In this document: one piece after another, positions 1 to 7,630 of the stretch | Layout: each line of letters opens with the position of its first letter | Position numbering within the stretch: position 1 is the stretch's first letter | Assembly (NCBI GenBank): GCA_003487665.1 | Contig: DNFA01000051.1 | Coordinates: forward strand, 6,544 to 23,101 | Source: Oscillibacter sp. | GTDB taxonomy: Bacteria; Bacillota; Clostridia; Oscillospirales; Oscillospiraceae | Reading direction: 5' to 3' | DNA: 16,558 bases | Position numbers and translations under genes: made by a program | The notes under the pieces: model-generated | Told to the model about the DNA's origin: nothing | The model's database searches: none | Seen by the model: the letters and a program-made list of their open reading frames with translations, nothing else

Positions 1-36
1 GCACTTTTCCGCAGATTCCCAGCTAAAAGGTTACGG

Positions 37-73
37 ATTCCCACACCAGTGACATCGGTCACTGGTTCGGAAT
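37..73. repeat. Imperfect intergenic palindrome
   Basis: The inner arms ACCAGTGAC (45-53) and GTCACTGGT (58-66) pair perfectly around an ATCG loop. The outer arms ATTCC (37-41) and GGAAT (69-73) extend the palindrome. No T-tract follows, so it does not look like a terminator. The layout suggests a dispersed palindromic repeat or the remnant of a small mobile element; this is an inference, because only one copy is in the window. Nothing else is recognisable in bases 1-100. Confidence 0.5.
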
Positions 74-103
74 GACAGGAGCGTGGGTTTATCGACACGC
101 TGC

Positions 104-140
104 AAGGAGCGCACCCCGTAAGGGTGCGCTCCTTTATTTT
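104..140 (+). terminator. Rho-independent terminator, best on plus strand
   Basis: A perfect 13-base stem (104-116 with 122-134; core GGAGCGCACCC) closes a 5-base loop and is followed on the plus strand by TTTATTTT. This orientation ends transcription arriving from the left of the window. The hairpin also lies directly downstream of the minus-strand gene stop at 139-141. In that direction only TT follows the stem, so termination of the dockerin gene there would be weaker. Bidirectional use is possible. Confidence 0.75.
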
Positions 141-3100
141 ATGCCGTTTTGATGCCCTGATACAGCTTCTGGTAATCCAGAATGTTCACCGCACCGTCGC
201 CGTTGCAGTCGGCCAGCAGGCGGAAGTCGTCCTTGTCCGCCAGCTTTTCCGTGGTGCGGCCGGTGGACAGATTCTCGTACAGCGCCTGCATATCCAGCTC
301 ATCCGCCTTGCCGTCGCCGTTCAGATCGCCCACGGTATAGCCGTTGGCGTCAATGAGGAACGGGCTGAAGCTGCGGGTGACGATGCGCACACCGGCTGCG
401 GTGTACTCGCCCAGCAGGGATTCCTTCTCCGTGCAGTTCTCGTTGAGATAGTGGCGGATCAGCGGGCGGACACCCTTGGCCGCCAGCGCCATACCCTCCT
501 CCGCCGTCAGATCGAAGTAGCTGTACGGCAGGTAGATCTCGGTGCCGTCCTCGCCCAGCTGTCCCTCGCCGGTGACGTTGAACAGCAGGAACAGGCGCTT
601 GCCGTCCTCCGTCTGGGGATTCCGGTCGCACAGCAGCTTCAGATCAGTGCCCACCAGCGTGGGAACGCTGACCGCCTCTGTGGGAGCGGTGCCCACGGTT
701 TCGGTGTCCACGGTGGTGGAGATGTCGCCGTTGCGCCCGTACAGGCAGGTGTAGCCGATGACGTTCTTGCCCGCATCCAGCCACTGGACGATGAGAGAAT
801 GGTACATCTGAGATTTGGAGTAGTACACGGTCTTGCCGTCCAGCGGAAGATCCTTGGTGAGCATCAGCGGCATCCGAACAGGTCTATCAGGATCAACGGG
901 CTGCAGTTCTGCATCCGGGCTGCTGAACTGCTCCGTGAACCGCTTGACATCCTCGTCGATATTGTGGGAGGCGGGGTTCTCACTGCCGCCCTCGCCGGTG
1001 AATTTGAAGTACACGGCGTTCTCCGGCGCATTGAGTGTGACGCACTGGTACAGCAGGGACAGGTCAGTGAGCTTGGAGGCATCCACGCTGGTGGTGAAGT
1101 AGCCCAATTTCTCGTTGTATGTCACAGTGATGCCGTTGTCGCTGAGCGTCTTCTGCTCCGCCGCACTCAGGAATTCGGCGGCGCTGGGGGCACGGGAGGG
1201 CGCGTTTTCATCGCCCAGGGAGTAGAATCCGGGCAGATAGTTCATGGGCTCCACCCGCACATACTCCACCAGATCGGGGGCGTTGTCCTTCTGCCAGATC
1301 AGCGTGATGACCTGATCGTCCCAGAACAGCGGCACGGGGAATTGCCCGCCGCTGCCGCCGGTGCAGTTGTTGCGCCACGCTCTGAGGGTATAGCCCTCCG
1401 GTGCATCCACGGTCAGCTCACCGAGCAGGCCGTACTGACCGCTGCCGGCGTTGTTGAGGGTCTTGCCCTCCACCGTGCGCAGGAATACGGAGCCGTCCGC
1501 CGGCACCGTGGCCATCCAGTCGCTGTGGATGTCGGTGGGATGGAGACGGGCTGCGGGTACCGCGGTGCCGTTTTCGGCGGGCAGGGAGAAGGAGATGTCC
1601 TCACAGGGCAGGATCTCCAGCCGGAAGGCGTATTTGGCCTCGGCATCCGCCACCTTGCCCTCGCTGTTGCTCATGGCGAGGATGATGCGCCAGTCCTCGC
1701 CCTGACTGTTCAGCGTCAGGGTGCTGCTGTGGGCGTTCTGGCGGTTCACGGTGGCCAGATGCAGGCTGTTGTTGTGGTGATAGCCCCGATACAGTGTGTT
1801 GTCCGCCAGGGACTGTCCGCCGTAATCGCCGTACCAGTCGAAGCCGTAGGTCATGGGGAGCTGGTTATCGGAGTTGCCGAAGTAGTAGCGGAAGAACACG
1901 CCGTCGTCCAGCCCGCCCGTCTCGATGTTGCGGACGGCGTCCTCCCAGCGGTCGCGGCTGCCCATGTTCACCTCGATGGCGACGCGCCCTTTGCTCTCGT
2001 CCGCGGTGAAGCGGTAGTCCCAGTCGTCGCCGCAGCCCTCCGTCCACTCCTTCAGCTGCTCGGGGAAGACGAAGTGGATGTCCTTGCCGATGACGGGGAA
2101 CTTGAAGCCGCTGGCGTACAGGGACTGCAGCTCCGGCACCTCGCTGTTGGGAGTCGTGGCGTTGGGGCTGGGCGTCCACGGCGGCGTGGGCACGCCCCAC
2201 CACGGCCAGCTCTGCTGCATCTGATAGCCCTTCGGATGGATGACGAACATGCCGTCATGGTCGGCGGTGAAGCTGCATTGCCGCCAGCTGTGGCCGTCGT
2301 CATTGTGACCGTCGACACAGGAAAGGGGGTTGGCCTGCTTGACTAGCTCGCTGGAGGCGTCCTCCGGGTCGGCGGGGCAGTACAGCTCGTAGGCTGTAAC
2401 GTCGTTGCAGTCGAAGAATACGGAGAAAGCATACGTCTCGCCGTCGGGCAGCCGGTAGCGGGTGCCGCCCAGATAAACGGTGATCATAAAGGCGAAGGCC
2501 TGACCGTTTTCACCGTCCCGGTTGCCGTACTCGTAGCGGAACCACAGGAGGGCTTCGTTGTCCTCCGCGCCCCTGTTGGCATTCAGAACGTTCAGCTTTT
2601 GCAGCATATCCGACAGGGTAGCCGGGGACAGGGTCAGTTCTCTTTCGTTGTAGATGACGAGGGGCTTGTTGGCGTTGACGATCTGGGTCAGCACCTCCGG
2701 CGTGATGCCCACATTATAAATGCTGCCGACCTTGTCATAGCGCCAGTCCACGCCCAGCTCCAGCCTGTCGCGGCCGTCCATATTGCGCAGGCTCTTGATG
2801 ACCATGTACTGCAGGGGGTCGCCGTTCCAAGCGCTGCCCTCGCCCCAGCGGTCGTAGCTGCCGATGTTGTCGCCGTAGCGCTGTTCATACCGCAGCTCCA
2901 CATCCGAACCGTTTCCGTTTCCGTAGTCGATATAGCCACGCACGGTACACGCCCGATCGATCTGTCCCATAAAGTCCACGCGGTAGACGTAATACTCTGA
3001 ATTCACCGACACGCCGAGATACTCGACCAACACATCATTTTCACAGAAGTCCGGCTTTTTGAACGTCAGACCCGGCTGTGTGCCGCTGCTTTCCAGCGCC

Positions 3101-5811
3101 AGCAGGAAGCCCTGACGATCCGTGCCCAGCCGGAATGCGGGGATGTTGCCGTTCGGGCCCACGAACTCGCCCTGCACGTCCCAGTTTCCGTCACAGCCCA
3201 GCCAGCCGTTTTCCATGTATGCGCTGAGCATGATCCTGCGTCCCTCTCCGTCGTTCAGCACCGTGCCGCTGTGTCCGCCGCTCTGCCCATTCCCCACGGA
3301 TACGGTGAAGGGGGAGAAGCTGTCCGTATCGAACACGATGCCCTGGGGCTCGTAGCGCCCGATGATCTCGTTGCGGAAGTTGTAGTTGGCGTCAAAGTGC
3401 CTGACGAGGATGGTAGGCAGCTCGTCGGCTCTCTTACCCTGCACGTCGTTGGCATAGCTCATACCGAAGCAGTGGTAGGGGATGTACACAGTCTTGGTGC
3501 CGCCCTGATCGTTCAGAAGGTGCAGGTCGAAGAACTGCGTCATGCCGTCGCCGGTCTGGGGATAGCGGTCGCAGATCAGCTCCATGCCCTCTGCACCCAC
3601 CAGAGCGGGGGCGTTGACCTCGCCGCGGGTATTGAGGTCATCCAGCTTATCCGCCGTTTCGACGCTGGTCAGCCGGGTGCGGTTCATGAAGTCATCGTTC
3701 TGACCGTACACATAGCTCATGCCGATCAGGTTCTTGTCCGCGTCCCACCAGGCGACGGTCAGGCCGCGGTGGTTGCTGGAACCGGACAGACAGACATCAA
3801 TGCCGGGCAGGTGAACCACCTGTGTCCGCACCAGCTCCAGCGACCGCTCGTTGACGCGGTTGCTGTCAGCCACGGAGTACTTTTCGAAGCTCTCCAGAGA
3901 AGCCAGAATATCGGAAGCCTCGCTCTTTCCCATGATACGGGGGTCGCGGTTGCCGTCGTCATGATTGGCGGAGAAGTACACCGCGCCCTCCGGCGGGGTG
4001 GGGGTGATGCGGGTGTTCAGCAGTGTGGACGCGTCGGGCAGCTCCCAGCCACTGTGGGATACATGGAAGCAGCCCGTTGTCTCGTCATAGGTGACGCCGA
4101 TGCTGCTGCTGAGCTGCGCCGTGTCCAGACCCAGAGAGGTCACGGGCGCGGCCGTGACACCATCCTTGGAGATATAGCGGTAATACGGCATTTTGTCGTA
4201 CTGGTATACCGCCAGATTCTGGAGAATGCTTGTGTTGTCCGTATCGTTATACCATGTGACCTCGTACAGCTCATTAACGCCTCGGCCATTGGCGTTCGGC
4301 CATGTCCGCACCCCAATGCCGGAATATGTCTCCTCGCCGTTGCCGCTGTTCAGGCGGACATAGCTCTTAAAGTGATACCCGTCGGGCGCCATATCGTCCC
4401 AGCGGATGCGGCCAAGCTCGATGGGGTCGCCGGAGGTGGGTATGCCGTTATCGGGGAACAGCTCGAGCTTGCCGTCGCTGAAGCTGACTTCCCAGCCGGT
4501 AACGCCGTCCGCAAAGGTGAAGCCGCTTTTCAGCTTCTCGGCGGGGATGGGCTTGGCCACGTCGTAGAAGGTGTTTACCACGAACTCCTCCCGCACCTCG
4601 ACGGTCAGGATGACCAGCTCCTTGCGGAGAACGGTGCCGCTGTCGTCGCCCCAGACGACGGCGATGAAATGCTTGTTGAAGGCATCCGTGGGCGCGATGG
4701 TCGCCTGACCATCGATCCGGTTCACCGTGCCCACCGGCACACTGCCGCCCATCCAGCGGACGCCGTTATCCATGTTGAAATAGGACGCGTCTACATGATT
4801 GCTCTCGTTGATGACAGACGCGGGGCTGCCGTTGAAGCTGAAATCCTTTGCGCGGGTGTATTCGCCCTTGGCGGTCATTCTGATCTGCAGATTCAGCGAA
4901 TTGCTGTCCGCCGACATGTTGTGGAACGCGTCTGCCCAGTGGTTGCCCTTGTCGAACTGGGGCAGAAGCACCACGTGCAGCTCACCGGTGGCATTGTTAT
5001 ATGTGTAGGTGTAGTCCTCGCCCTCCGCCAGACCGGCGGGGAACACAAAATTCGGGTTCTCAGGAGCCTGAAAACCGCTGTCCCACAGCGCCTGACACGA
5101 GTTGGTGAAGCTGTTTCCGCCATCATTGCTGCCGCCCTGATCGTCGGCGGCCTTCAGCGTGCGGTGCAGCAGCTGGGTGAAGTTATAGAGATCTCCTGTG
5201 CTCGCCAGCTCACAGTGCATGACCTTTTGCAGCGCCGCGCAGACGGCGGGGGTGGTTTCGTACCACGCATTCAGCAGCTCGTCAGCGCTGCCATCAGGAA
5301 ATACCAGCGTGGCGGTGCCGCCGTCCATGCCGATCCTGTGGCTGTCCATGAACTCCTGCGCCGCCGCTGCGTCCCCATCGGTGTAGGCGACACTCTCATA
5401 GGACATCATGTCGATGAGCCACATCAGATCGGGCGGAACCTTTTCATCGCCCTTGTAGGCCTCCCATGCCGATCGCATGGCGCAGGCCGCCGCGTATGCC
5501 AGCGTGCCCTCCGTCAGATGCGCGAAGGGCGTGGCCTCCGCGCCGCAGTCCGTCCAGCCGTCCGCGCTGTCGGCGGACGTGCCCTCCGGCGCGGCGTACA
5601 GGTGCCATTCACCCCGGCTCTTATCCGGGCCATTCCACCAGAAGCGCCAGACGTAGCTCCCGTCGTTCCACGTGAACGGATGGGAACTGTCAAAGAAGCT
5701 CTCGGAGACCTCCTCCGCCGGGGCGGCGGCCTCGCCCTCCGCCCACACCGCTGTGGGCAGCAGGCTCAGCGCCATGACAAGCGCCAGCAGAAGACTGATC
5801 ACTTTCTTCAT
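139..5811 (-). CDS. Large secreted dockerin protein with duplicated module
   Basis: This is a 1890-residue exported protein. The start is the ATG at 5811, preceded by GAGGGAG at good spacing and followed by a signal peptide (MKKVISLLLALVMALSLLPTAVWA, given as two parts: MKKVISLLLALVM and ALSLLPTAVWA). The ORF extends 28 codons upstream, but that extension has no export signal. Residues 26-240 match no family I recognise. A roughly 590-residue module occurs twice, at about 245-838 and 1235-1820. The copies share CDRxPQTxDG (Cys747 and Cys1728), a W(W/L)DA-x-KN-x-IG stretch and a closing SFSPF. The spacer includes ITPEVLTQIV (about 1037), which resembles short repeats in other Firmicute surface proteins, and a Trp/Pro-rich linker near 1200-1225. 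The C-terminus is a type I dockerin with calcium loops at 1829-1840 (DLNGDGKADELD) and 1868-1879 (DCNGDGAVNILD). That implies docking on a cohesin, plausibly one encoded by the divergent genes. About two dozen cysteines is unusual for a Gram-positive exoprotein. No catalytic domain is recognised; the dockerin call is secure, the role of the rest is unknown. Confidence 0.95.
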   Translation of the reverse strand: MKKVISLLLALVMALSLLPTAVWAEGEAAAPAEEVSESFFDSSHPFTWNDGSYVWRFWWNGPDKSRGEWHLYAAPEGTSADSADGWTDCGAEATPFAHLTEGTLAYAAACAMRSAWEAYKGDEKVPPDLMWLIDMMSYESVAYTDGDAAAAQEFMDSHRIGMDGGTATLVFPDGSADELLNAWYETTPAVCAALQKVMHCELASTGDLYNFTQLLHRTLKAADDQGGSNDGGNSFTNSCQALWDSGFQAPENPNFVFPAGLAEGEDYTYTYNNATGELHVVLLPQFDKGNHWADAFHNMSADSNSLNLQIRMTAKGEYTRAKDFSFNGSPASVINESNHVDASYFNMDNGVRWMGGSVPVGTVNRIDGQATIAPTDAFNKHFIAVVWGDDSGTVLRKELVILTVEVREEFVVNTFYDVAKPIPAEKLKSGFTFADGVTGWEVSFSDGKLELFPDNGIPTSGDPIELGRIRWDDMAPDGYHFKSYVRLNSGNGEETYSGIGVRTWPNANGRGVNELYEVTWYNDTDNTSILQNLAVYQYDKMPYYRYISKDGVTAAPVTSLGLDTAQLSSSIGVTYDETTGCFHVSHSGWELPDASTLLNTRITPTPPEGAVYFSANHDDGNRDPRIMGKSEASDILASLESFEKYSVADSNRVNERSLELVRTQVVHLPGIDVCLSGSSNHRGLTVAWWDADKNLIGMSYVYGQNDDFMNRTRLTSVETADKLDDLNTRGEVNAPALVGAEGMELICDRYPQTGDGMTQFFDLHLLNDQGGTKTVYIPYHCFGMSYANDVQGKRADELPTILVRHFDANYNFRNEIIGRYEPQGIVFDTDSFSPFTVSVGNGQSGGHSGTVLNDGEGRRIMLSAYMENGWLGCDGNWDVQGEFVGPNGNIPAFRLGTDRQGFLLALESSGTQPGLTFKKPDFCENDVLVEYLGVSVNSEYYVYRVDFMGQIDRACTVRGYIDYGNGNGSDVELRYEQRYGDNIGSYDRWGEGSAWNGDPLQYMVIKSLRNMDGRDRLELGVDWRYDKVGSIYNVGITPEVLTQIVNANKPLVIYNERELTLSPATLSDMLQKLNVLNANRGAEDNEALLWFRYEYGNRDGENGQAFAFMITVYLGGTRYRLPDGETYAFSVFFDCNDVTAYELYCPADPEDASSELVKQANPLSCVDGHNDDGHSWRQCSFTADHDGMFVIHPKGYQMQQSWPWWGVPTPPWTPSPNATTPNSEVPELQSLYASGFKFPVIGKDIHFVFPEQLKEWTEGCGDDWDYRFTADESKGRVAIEVNMGSRDRWEDAVRNIETGGLDDGVFFRYYFGNSDNQLPMTYGFDWYGDYGGQSLADNTLYRGYHHNNSLHLATVNRQNAHSSTLTLNSQGEDWRIILAMSNSEGKVADAEAKYAFRLEILPCEDISFSLPAENGTAVPAARLHPTDIHSDWMATVPADGSVFLRTVEGKTLNNAGSGQYGLLGELTVDAPEGYTLRAWRNNCTGGSGGQFPVPLFWDDQVITLIWQKDNAPDLVEYVRVEPMNYLPGFYSLGDENAPSRAPSAAEFLSAAEQKTLSDNGITVTYNEKLGYFTTSVDASKLTDLSLLYQCVTLNAPENAVYFKFTGEGGSENPASHNIDEDVKRFTEQFSSPDAELQPVDPDRPVRMPLMLTKDLPLDGKTVYYSKSQMYHSLIVQWLDAGKNVIGYTCLYGRNGDISTTVDTETVGTAPTEAVSVPTLVGTDLKLLCDRNPQTEDGKRLFLLFNVTGEGQLGEDGTEIYLPYSYFDLTAEEGMALAAKGVRPLIRHYLNENCTEKESLLGEYTAAGVRIVTRSFSPFLIDANGYTVGDLNGDGKADELDMQALYENLSTGRTTEKLADKDDFRLLADCNGDGAVNILDYQKLYQGIKTA
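352..2109 (-). repeat. C-terminal copy of duplicated module in dockerin protein
   Basis: This encodes roughly residues 1235-1820 of the large dockerin protein. It corresponds to the N-terminal copy at 3298-5079 with an offset of 981-990 residues. Matching landmarks are VTYNEK against VTYDET, NAVYF against GAVYF, CDRNPQTEDG against CDRYPQTGDG, and SFSPF at the end. The copies are diverged in protein sequence, so the duplication is old. Boundaries are approximate. Confidence 0.8.
3298..5079 (-). repeat. N-terminal copy of duplicated module in dockerin protein
   Basis: This encodes roughly residues 245-838. The module begins near FVFPAGL, paralleled by FVFPEQL in the other copy. It continues through an aromatic-rich beta-like region and ends at SFSPFTVSV. 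A spacer of about 395 residues that is not duplicated separates the two copies. Boundaries were estimated by eye. Confidence 0.8.
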
Positions 5812-5866
5812 GCTTACTCCCTCTCTTTCCGTGTGCTGAAATGCACATATATATTGGTACATCGTC

Positions 5867-5895
5867 ATCATAAACCAGACGAAATGCAAAAACAA
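5867..5895 (-). promoter_or_regulatory. Sigma-A-type promoter of the dockerin gene
   Basis: Read on the minus strand, the -10 box is TATGAT (5867-5872) and the -35 box is TTGTTT (5890-5895), with a 17-base spacer. The -10 matches the consensus at 5 of 6 positions; the -35 matches only in TTG. The expected leader is about 50 bases. It lies back to back with the plus-strand promoter at 5985-6013, so both could share a regulator binding between them. Confidence 0.55.
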
Positions 5896-5984
5896 TTAGC
5901 TGGCTGCATAGTGTTTTGACTTTTTTTGTACGAATGAGCAAAAGCGAGGAGGAAAAGTTGGGGGAAATGACAGGGATTTTCTGC

Positions 5985-6013
5985 TTGCTATTGGCATGCT
6001 GGCGGGCTATAAT
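5985..6013 (+). promoter_or_regulatory. Sigma-A-type promoter of transglutaminase-like gene
   Basis: The -10 box TATAAT (6008-6013) is a perfect consensus. The -35 box TTGCTA (5985-5990) matches at 4 of 6 positions and the spacer is exactly 17 bases. The start codon at 6067 lies about 50 bases downstream of the -10 box, behind GGGAGGG (6054-6060). Confidence 0.75.
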
Positions 6014-6066
6014 GAACATAAGACTGGGTACAGTGGGCTTTGCTGCGCCTGCAGGGAGGGAGAAAG

Positions 6067-7515
6067 ATGCAAAAGAGAGTTATAAGTGGGATACTGGCCT
6101 TGGCGCTGGTGCTGACGCTGACGCTGACCTTGGCGCAGGCGGATGTCCGCGTGGAGTTGGACGGCATCGACGGCGGCAGCGCCTCCGTGCCCGCATCGGA
6201 GGACGCCAGCGCCGCCCTGCTGGAGGGGTACCTCTACCAGCTGAACGGACTGGAAGCGCCGGAGACAGTCGTTAAGGCGGAGGGCGGCGGGAATACCGCG
6301 TCCCGCCCGGCGACGTATGCCGTGGCACTGAATGAAGTCACGAACAATATTTACCGCCGACTTGTTCCGGAAATAAAGAAGATCGCGGCGGGCGAGAGTG
6401 CATCCGCAACAATTGTGATCACGGATATGCCGATCACCTATACGCAGGGAGACTTGGGACATATTACCATTATAGAGGGCGATGCACTTTCCGAAGCAGC
6501 CAGTGCAAGGATAGGTGAACTGTTTGGCGCTGATGTCAATCACGACGCGTTGCTGAGCAAGTTGCTGGCGAATATGCCCTACGAGCTGTACTGGTTCGAT
6601 AAGACCAATGGAATGGCGATAAGCTACGGCATCGAAGCAGACGAAAATACTGTGACGATACCGTATATTGTGGTCGGATTCTGTGTGGCGGACGCCTACC
6701 GTGATACCACGAAGTATCTCATAGATGATGAGGACAAGATTGTCAAAGATGAGGACGGCAATCCTGTGCCTGACTATACGGCGATAGACACCACCAAGAC
6801 CGGCGCGGCCAAGACAGCGGCGGCCACGGCTGCTCAGGTGGTGGCGAAGAACCAGGGCAAGGGCACCTACAGCAAGCTGGTGGCCTACGCGGATTACATC
6901 AAGAACGCCGTTTCCTATAACTACGCGGCGGCGGATAAGAACAACAACTACCACTACGGCGACCCGTGGCAGCTGATTTATGTGTTTGATGAGAACCCTG
7001 ATACCAACGTGGTGTGCGAGGGCTATTCCAAGGCGTTCAAGTACCTGTGCGACCTGACGTGGACGGACAGCGACCCGGAGGTGGCCTGCTATCTGCCCAC
7101 GGGCACCATGAAAGGCGGTACGGGCGAAGGCGCGCACATGTGGAATATCGTGTCCATCGGCGGTGCCAACTACCTGACGGACATCACCAACTGTGACAGC
7201 GGTACCACCGGCGCGCCGGATCAGTTGTTCCTCTGCGGCGCAGAGGGCAGCGTGGATGCGAGCTATGCGGCCGCTACGACCAATGGTACAGTGACGTATG
7301 TGTACGACCAGAACACGAAGGACATCTACGATCAGGAGCTTGCTCTGTCCAAGACCAAGTATTCACCGCTGACCTTCGACCTGAACCAGCTGATAGCGCT
7401 GGCGCGCTACGCGGCGGGCATCACCACGGACGAGTCTGCCGCCATCGACGTGAACAAAGACGGCATCATCAGCGCCGCCGACCTGACGGCCATGGCGCAG
7501 AGCCTCGTCTCATAA
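6067..7515 (+). CDS. Secreted transglutaminase-like protein with dockerin-like tail
   Basis: This is a 482-residue exported protein. The ATG at 6067 follows GGGAGGG with good spacing and opens a signal peptide cleaved probably after AQA (residue 25). An upstream in-frame ATG at 6040 lacks a ribosome site. Residues 26-300 are of unknown fold. Residues about 300-380 have the transglutaminase/papain-like core signature: Cys317 in CEGYSKAFKYLCD, His357 in AHMWNIV and Asp372 in YLTDITNCD. This is the usual Cys-His-Asp triad order. Family members include cysteine proteases, deamidases, crosslinking enzymes and inactive binders, so the reaction cannot be fixed. The C-terminus (about 436-482) is dockerin-like: one intact calcium loop at 461-472 (DVNKDGIISAAD) and a degenerate first half (FDLNQLIALARYAAGI) that keeps the helix but has lost the loop. 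It probably docks onto a cohesin encoded downstream. A (GCTGAC)3 hexamer run encodes LTLTLT in the signal peptide. Confidence 0.93.
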   Translation: MQKRVISGILALALVLTLTLTLAQADVRVELDGIDGGSASVPASEDASAALLEGYLYQLNGLEAPETVVKAEGGGNTASRPATYAVALNEVTNNIYRRLVPEIKKIAAGESASATIVITDMPITYTQGDLGHITIIEGDALSEAASARIGELFGADVNHDALLSKLLANMPYELYWFDKTNGMAISYGIEADENTVTIPYIVVGFCVADAYRDTTKYLIDDEDKIVKDEDGNPVPDYTAIDTTKTGAAKTAAATAAQVVAKNQGKGTYSKLVAYADYIKNAVSYNYAAADKNNNYHYGDPWQLIYVFDENPDTNVVCEGYSKAFKYLCDLTWTDSDPEVACYLPTGTMKGGTGEGAHMWNIVSIGGANYLTDITNCDSGTTGAPDQLFLCGAEGSVDASYAAATTNGTVTYVYDQNTKDIYDQELALSKTKYSPLTFDLNQLIALARYAAGITTDESAAIDVNKDGIISAADLTAMAQSLVS

Positions 7516-7584
7516 CTGGGATGAATCGATTGGCGTTTAGTGGTACATTTTGCGCCGCTGTTGACGCATTTGCGGCAGTTGTGG

Positions 7585-7613
7585 TTGACACAGCCGCCGC
7601 AATGGGATATGAT
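7585..7613 (+). promoter_or_regulatory. Near-consensus promoter of the cohesin gene group
   Basis: The -35 box TTGACA (7585-7590) is perfect, the spacer is 17 bases and the -10 box is TATGAT (7608-7613, 5 of 6). The expected transcript start near 7620 leaves a very short leader before the 7631/7637 start codons. It should give strong constitutive expression of the three genes to 13750, separate from the transglutaminase-like gene upstream. Confidence 0.85.
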
Positions 7614-7630
7614 GTGAGAAAGAAAGGGGG

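Noticed and set aside
124..5919. Two long plus-strand frames (740 and 882 codons) opposite the large dockerin gene
   Set aside because: The minus strand has a signal peptide, a duplicated module and a dockerin. The antisense translations are Val/Gly/His/Arg-rich and unlike real proteins.
5967..6275. Small plus-strand frame starting behind GAGGAGG in the divergent intergenic region
   Set aside because: A perfect TATAAT promoter lies inside it and it runs into the better-supported gene starting at 6067 in another frame. Its translation becomes low-complexity.
6007..7137. 376-codon minus-strand frame opposite the transglutaminase-like gene
   Set aside because: The sense strand carries the catalytic motifs; the antisense translation has no recognisable feature and no ribosome site.
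7554..7576. GCCGC/GCGGC hairpin between the transglutaminase-like and first cohesin genes
   Set aside because: Only five pairs, a 13-base loop and no T-run, so it is not a convincing terminator.
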